Of a DNA stretch of 64,000 nt, positions 58,692 through 64,000 are shown in pieces (the first letter of the stretch is position 1; each line of letters starts with the position of its first letter). Under the pieces are notes generated by a model that was given only the letters and a program-made list of their open reading frames with translations, was not told the DNA's origin and searched no databases. This stretch comes from Hyperoodon ampullatus. Its lineage: Eukaryota; Chordata; Mammalia; Artiodactyla; Ziphiidae. The stretch covers positions 163,347,980 to 163,411,979 of the forward strand of contig OX457057.1 in assembly GCA_949752795.1 (NCBI GenBank), read 5' to 3'. The position numbers and the translations under genes are program-made.

Positions 58692-59148
58692 CAGGCATAC
58701 CTCATTTTATTGTGCTTCGCAGATACTGCGTTTTTTACAAATTGAAGGTTCGTGGCAATCCTGTATCAAGCAAGTCTATCGGCACCATTTTTTCAATAGC
58801 ATTTGCTCACTTCATGTCTCTGTGTCACATTTTGATAATTCTCATAATATTTCAAACTTTTCATTATTATTATATTTGTTATGGTGATCTGTGATCAATG
58901 ATCTTTGATGTTACTCTTGCAAAAAAATTAGTACTTATTGAAGTCACAGGTGATGATTAGCATTTTTAGCAAAAAAGTATTTTTAATAAAGGTATGTACA
59001 TTGTTTTATAGACATAATGCTATTGCACACTTAATAGATTACAGTATGATATAAACATAACTTTTATATGCAGTGGGATACCAAACAATTTGACCTGTTT
59101 TTGGTGGTGGTCTAGAACCAAACCTATAATATCTCCCAGGTGTGTCTG
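58692..59148 (+). mobile_element. Tigger1 internal-deletion derivative
   Basis: It begins caggcatacctcattttatt with the Tigger1 left end (tgtgcttcgcagatactgcg, caagtctatcggcaccattt). It jumps near 58915-58955 to the Tigger1 right end (gatgattagcatttttagca, cataatgctattgcacactt) and ends in caggtgtgtctg. TA flanks it at 58690-58691 and 59149-59150. The whole transposase region is missing, so it could only have moved using a transposase made elsewhere. Confidence 0.92.
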
Positions 59149-59150
59149 TA

Positions 59151-59719
59151 TAGTGAAATGTTTGTGTGAGCCTCTGAATTGCTCTTAGGAGCCAAGAAGC
59201 AGTTCAAGCCATAAGGAGGGGGTGGAAGGAATTGTTGCCCAATGGCAAGCAATTAGATTTATTTTACAAGATTGTGTTTTCCATGTTGCTTGCATTGTGA
59301 AATAGTGTGCACAGGTGCCCCCATTTGATTCAATTTCAATTCTCATCATGATTGATAGTCCCACCTGGTCACAGCCAGATCACTTTGCAGTTTGCCCTTG
59401 TCTGCTGGGCTGTGGTCTGAGTGGGGAGCCAAGGCCAGACATTTTAAGGACTCAGAATGAACAAACATGTCTGCCTCACCCTTCTCCCCAAATTTTCACC
59501 ACTTCAGATTTTTTTTATTCAACTGACAAAAGTCTAATCCACATTTCTTTGTAAAGAGGCACTGCCAGCCTACAGACAACATGAAACTGAATGGAAGAAT
59601 TACAAATGTTAGAGATGCAAAACCCTTGGAAGAACTAAAAAAAAAACAAAGAGGACACATTAAGACCCATTTATGATCTTGTGTCCCTTTGTTCATGTCA
59701 TTGCCATCACCAATACCAT
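59151..59719. other. Unassigned stretch, no gene seen
   Basis: No repeat recognised and no coding signal. Confidence 0.45.
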
Positions 59720-59930
59720 CGTCATATCAGTGGTATCATCATCAAGTTAACACAATAACCATCAATTATTGAATATGTATTATTTGTCACTTTGGCAAGT
59801 ATTTTATGAGAACAGATTGTTATCTCAACCACCTTAAAAAGTCACCTTAAAAATCCCCATATTACAGATTTAAAAAAACTGAGGTTATGAGATGGTTAGT
59901 AACTTGTCCCAGGTCTAAGCCAACCAAATA
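59720..59930 (-). repeat. MIR SINE
   Basis: Reverse-oriented MIR words: tattgaatatgtattatttg, tatctcaaccaccttaaaaa, ttacagatttaaaaaaactg and ggttagtaacttgtcccagg. Confidence 0.72.
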
Positions 59931-60129
59931 GGCAAAAGTCTCTATAATCAAACAAAGGTAAATAGTTAAAACGTGTATGTATAAATAAAGATAGGTTTTA
60001 AGGTAGTAATTTACATTTGCAAGATTCTAAAGAGCTTTATTACCTAGGAATCTTTCCTGGTGACTTAAGATGGGACTCTGTCACATGTTGACTGCTCAGG
60101 ATCACATCTCCTGCTCATATAAACCATTT

Positions 60130-60313
60130 ATTTTTTCATAAGTTTATCAAAGTATAATTGATTTACAATGCTGTGTTAATTTCTGCTGTACAGCATATAT
60201 TCTTTTTCAAATCCTTTTCCATTATGGTTTATCACAGGATATTGAATATATTTCCCTGTGCTATACGGTAGGACCTTGCTGTTTATCCATCCTATATATA
60301 ATAGTTTCATCTG
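60130..60313 (-). mobile_element. Short L1 insertion, older cetartiodactyl 3'UTR
   Basis: Antisense words agtataattgatttacaatg, tccattatggtttatcacag and ccctgtgctatacggtagga. A 14-bp target duplication with one mismatch (catataaaccattt, catataagccattt) lies at 60116-60129 and 60314-60327. It is 5'-truncated within the 3'UTR. Confidence 0.88.
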
Positions 60314-60419
60314 CATATAAGCCATTTCTACATCACCCTCGGCCTGACCTCTCGTCTCTCTTTGTTGGTTCCCTTTCTCTGTCTTCTGTATCCCAACAGT
60401 GACATTTGGTTGGCTCCTG

Positions 60420-60990
60420 GGTAGGTGCCTACAAACAAAGGATGCAAAGACTTCTTTATCAGTGAGTCAAATACCACCTCCTCTGTGAAGCCTCCCTATC
60501 ACTAAGGCACAGAGCTCCTTCCTCTGTGCTTGCAAAGCACACTGCTCCTAGTTCAGTTAATAATACATTTCATATTATTAATAGTATGTCCTATGCAATG
60601 CCCACACAGCCCTTCTTTACAAGTACCAGGCTTTGTTCTAAGACTTCAACATTTATTGACCCATCTAATCTTCCCAAGAACCCTGCATGCATGGTGGGTA
60701 CTATCTCCATGATACAGATGAGGAACCAAGGCGCAGAGAGATCAGTAAATTGTCAGGGTCATCTGGCTAGTGGCAGAGCTAGGATGATGGACCTAGACAG
60801 TTTGGAGCTAGCACCTAGGCCTTAGTCACATCCCCTTTCAGTGGTGGGCTTTACTTGCTCACATGGCTGTTTCCTAATAAGGCTGTGACCTCAAAGGCCC
60901 AGTGCATCTTTTGTATCTCTTTGTCCTCAGCCCTGTGCTCATTGCCTGTCACCCAGCAGGCACTCAAGAATTACTTGTCAAGTGAGTGAG
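60420..60990 (+). repeat. L2 LINE, split by a MIR
   Basis: Left part (60420-60589): accacctcctctgtgaagcc, agctccttcctctgtgcttg. Right part (60826-60990): tctctttgtcctcagccctg, gtcacccagcaggcactcaa. These are successive parts of the L2 3'UTR with a reverse MIR between them, so the MIR inserted into the L2. Confidence 0.75.
60625..60825 (-). repeat. MIR SINE nested in L2
   Basis: Reverse-oriented MIR words: ccaggctttgttctaagact, gtactatctccatgatacag, gaggaaccaaggcgcagaga and tggctagtggcagagctagg. Confidence 0.82.
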
Positions 60991-61249
60991 CCAAAGAAGG
61001 GTGACCACTGGGACAGACTGAGAGGCAACCAGGTCAAACCACCCAGCTTTGTCTTTGCTTTAAGGCATCTAATTGCTACCAGGACAAAGAGAAAGTGAGA
61101 GAGGCAGGGGAGGTAGTGTAGAACAAGCCTTGTTTGACCTGTATCTTCTCTGACTCCATCCCTTTTCTCCTCTCTTCCATTTGTTTCTATGCACCTGCCC
61201 TGAATTTTCCCCACTTAGGTTGCATTTATCTCACCCTCCTTTGTCCTCT
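60991..61249. other. Unassigned short stretch
   Basis: No repeat or gene recognised. Confidence 0.4.
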
Positions 61250-61445
61250 CAGCTAGATCTCCATTGTGGCACCAGTCACACCTCATCAGACAGTCTACAT
61301 GTGTCTGTCTCCCCTCCCTCACTGCAACCCTGACAGTGAACAACTTGAGGGAATGACCTTGTCTGCATCATCTTGTGCCCAGTGTCTAGAAGAGGGCCTG
61401 ACCCACCAGAGTCCCCCAGGCCATGCTTCTTAAATGAAAGGATGC
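61250..61445 (+). repeat. L2 LINE, 3' end
   Basis: Words ctgacagtgaacaacttgag, ggaatgaccttgtctgcatc, ttgtgcccagtgtctagaag and an end reading tcttaaatgaaagga follow the L2 3' terminus in order. Confidence 0.72.
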
Positions 61446-62192
61446 TTAGCCATTGCTAGACCTGGTCCAGGTGGGCAAAGAAAGTACAGGAAGGAGGTAA
61501 TTGTCAAGCATTTGAAAAACAAAGAACAAAACACAACACAAAATGAAGACTGTAATCTCTGGCCCAAGGAACTGAGAATCATTTAGAACTTGTTTCTCAC
61601 CCTCTTCCCTCTCTCTTTCCCACTGGCTCTTGTCATTTGGTAAGTGATGCAGACAAATTCTTTTCTCAGGATTGGTTAAGAGAGGCTGAAAAAATTGTTG
61701 GACTGTGTGGGGGTTAGGGTTAGAGGAAACATAAAACAATAAAGATGATTTAATTTATATCTGATCACAGCAACCAGCTGGCTATGCCATAAATTATTAC
61801 ACCCTCAAAGTTATTAAACAGCACCTCTGTCATAGGCACCTTATTAGCTAGGGATTTATGGAGCACAGAACCACAGCAGGAAGTACTGATATTTCATTCA
61901 CAACATCACCCGTGGATGTCTGGGTTGTCTGTCTCTCAGCCCTATCTCTTCTCTTATATCCTCATTCGTAGGCCTCATAGCCCCAGGCTCAACTCCCAGA
62001 ATGTTTTGTTCCTAAAGTGTGCGTGATGCTAAACAGTCTCACTCACTTGTGCTTCTATTCATTTTGCATCTGTTTCACACCTATGGCTATAATATTCCTA
62101 CTTCCTAGGCAGAAGGTGTTCTGGGCTCTGTCAAATATTTGATTTGAACAATTTCTTTGTCATAAATCGCTCCTGTTATAGGATTTCTAGTT
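61446..62192. other. Unassigned stretch, no gene seen
   Basis: No repeat recognised. Open frames lack domains. Confidence 0.45.
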
Positions 62193-62206
62193 TCAATCTA
62201 CTTTTT

Positions 62207-62340
62207 TTTTTAACATCTTTATTGGAGTATAATTGCTTTACAATGGTGTGTTAGTTTCTGCTTTATAACAAAGTGAATTAGTTATACATATACATGTGTT
62301 CCCATATCTCTTCCCTCTTGGTGGATGGACCTAGAGTCTG
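62207..62340 (-). mobile_element. Very short twin-primed L1 (3'UTR only)
   Basis: The antisense type A 3'UTR lies at 62207-62319. The last 21 bases (62320-62340, beginning ggtggatggacctagagtct) are L1 end-of-ORF2 sequence in the opposite direction. A perfect 14-bp target duplication, tcaatctacttttt, occurs at 62193-62206 and 62341-62354. The skipped UTR between the two parts is a few hundred bases long in full copies. Confidence 0.93.
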
Positions 62341-62354
62341 TCAATCTACTTTTT

Positions 62355-63449
62355 AAGAAAAGAAAACTGGACATTGGATTTCGTTTATCCAGGTCTCGTG
62401 CTGTGCCATGAGTGCCAGAACCCGAGCCCTTAGTTTCCTTGGCCTCTGTTTTTCCTCGAAGCCCCAGTGTACACGGGTCTTACCTGTCACCTAAGGAAAC
62501 TTCCAGGTTTCTTACTCGCGTCTCTGGACAAGGTAAATAAGTTGCCTCAACATTAAAGGTACACTTTATTTTAAACACAATTAGACACTTTACTCATCCC
62601 TAGAAGCAATTTATTCCTAATTATAGCCAATTATTATGTGTGAAACCAGAAAAAAACACCAAATTGCAGTTTAAAATTGGAAAACTGTGTGGGGAAGAGT
62701 AGCGATACGGAGCCATTTGTGTCAACTCAAGTCAGAGAATTTTCCTTTGAAGGTAACATTTTTAAGAACTAAAAGAGTTTCCACATTTTGATCCTTTGAA
62801 GTACCAAAGTGACAACACAGGAAGAGATGACATAAGAAAAGTGGCAATTTAGTTATTTACCCAGAAATGCAGAGTTAGGTGTTATTAATGAGTGGCTAGA
62901 TAACACCTGACGTTTTACAAAGTGACTTGCAATCACATCTGTGTGAGCGGGTGCATACACACACGCACACACACACAGACACACACGTGAATATATACTC
63001 CATGTGGGATAGAATGAGAGAAGAGGACAGAACTAGGTATTATCCTCAGGGGCAGAATCTACTATAAGTAGTGCCTGTCTTGGTAAGATGGGATAAGAAA
63101 AGTACAAGCAGGAAATAGGTAAGGAATTAAATCCATGAATGATGAGCATTCGCTGGGTGAGGCTTATATGCATACACGTAAGTTAAATCACTCCATTCAC
63201 ACAGGCATATGCATTTATGGTTTTTCTACAGTTTCTCAATGGGTCTAGATTGCTACTGCTGCTCCAAACTTAAAGGTTGAAGGAATCAGCCTTTGGGATT
63301 GTCTATGGGAATAATGCCCAATGTAGCATTACATGTTGGAGCTCCAGATATTTATGCTTTCAATTGGCTGTTGAGCTTATGGTGTCTCATATAGCAGCTA
63401 GGAGAGATGGGTGGTGGATTTGACTTTTTATTTATTATTATTTGTTGGG
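62355..63449. other. Unassigned stretch with (CA)n tract
   Basis: An imperfect CA repeat lies at about 62955-62987. Otherwise no repeat or gene recognised. Confidence 0.45.
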
Positions 63450-64000
63450 GGTTTTTTCCCAGCATTATTGAGGTATATTTGACAGAAAATTTGTATATAT
63501 TTAAGGTATGATGTGATGATTCGATATATGTATATATTGTGAAATTATTACCACAATCAAGCTAATCAACTCATCTATCACCTCACAGTTATCTCTTTTT
63601 TTTCTATAAAATTTTTTTTAACATCTTTATTGGAGTATAATTGCTTTACAATGGTGTGTTAGTTTCTGCTTTATAACAAAGTGAATCAGCTATACGTATA
63701 CATATACACATATCCCCATATCTCTTCCCTCTTGCGTCTCCCTCCCTCCCACCCTCCCTATCCCACCCCTCTAGGTGGTCACAAAGCACCGAGCTGATCT
63801 CCCTGTGCTATGCAGCTGCTTCCCACTAGCTATCGGTTATGTATTATTTTTTTGATGAGGGTACTTAAGATCTACTGTCTTTGCAAATTTCAAGTACATT
63901 ATACAGTATTGACTAGAGTAAGCATACTTTACATTAGATCCCCACAACTCACTCAACTTATAACTGAAAGTTTGTACACTTTGACCAACATTTCCCCATT
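63450..64000 (-). mobile_element. Old L1 3'UTR, runs off the window
   Basis: Antisense words cagcattattgaggtatatt, accacaatcaagctaatcaa, ggtacttaagatctactgtc and cccacaactcactcaactta match an L1M-type 3' end. It is interrupted by a younger L1 at 63615-63832 and continues past position 64000. Confidence 0.82.
63615..63832 (-). mobile_element. Short 5'-truncated L1, 3'UTR type A
   Basis: Antisense ttaacatctttattggagta through gcttcccactagctatc, truncated at almost the same point of the UTR as the insertion at 42431. No inversion is present. The flanks are T-rich on both sides, so I could not define an exact target duplication. Confidence 0.88.

Overview
This window looks like mammalian nuclear DNA, most likely from a whale or dolphin. 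It holds ten tRNA-derived SINEs of the CHR type (starting with the words gcttccctggtggc or close relatives), which are typical of Cetacea, hippos and ruminants. It also holds several fairly young L1 copies of the kind found in cetaceans. I saw no BovB, no Bov-tA-dominated landscape and no Alu, B1 or pig PRE1 elements. The species call is an inference from repeat types only.

I find no protein-coding gene, exon, tRNA, rRNA or CRISPR array that I can support. Nearly every open frame belongs to a transposon remnant (L1 ORF1, L1 ORF2, antisense L1 5'UTR, or SINE sequence read through). The window is therefore intergenic or lies inside an intron.

Layout. 1-6 kb: mostly unassigned sequence with L2 and MIR pieces, one Tigger/MER2-like DNA transposon and the 3' end of an old L1. 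6-22.5 kb: a dense pile of old L1 elements, mostly on the minus strand. At its core is a nearly full-length old L1 (10275-19558) that was later hit by other L1s, a Tigger-like element and SINEs. 22.5-25.3 kb: unassigned sequence with a MIR. 25.3-30.9 kb: a younger minus-strand L1 (copy 1) with its complete GC-rich 5'UTR, a broken ORF1 and a deleted ORF2. 30.9-43.5 kb: a long L2, MIRs, an L3/CR1-like piece, a plus-strand L1 end and several old L1 pieces. 43.5-48.7 kb: a second younger L1 (copy 2), inserted in an old L1 that continues to about 52.5 kb. 52.5-62.2 kb: the least repeat-dense part, with a Tigger1 deletion derivative, L2, MIR and two ancient repeats I cannot name. 62.2-64 kb: a very short L1 insertion, then an old L1 3' end that runs off the edge.

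The elements do not work together as a system. They form a record of insertions in which target-site duplications and nesting give relative ages. All L1 copies look dead. The most informative points are the twin-primed (5'-inverted) L1 insertions, two small ones bounded by exact target-site duplications; the two younger L1s that share the same nonsense codon in the endonuclease and have both lost the same catalytic aspartate; the in-frame loss of the reverse transcriptase FADD box in copy 1; an unexplained 192-bp segment at the 5' end of copy 2; and a 449-bp element with terminal inverted repeats and TA flanks that I cannot assign.
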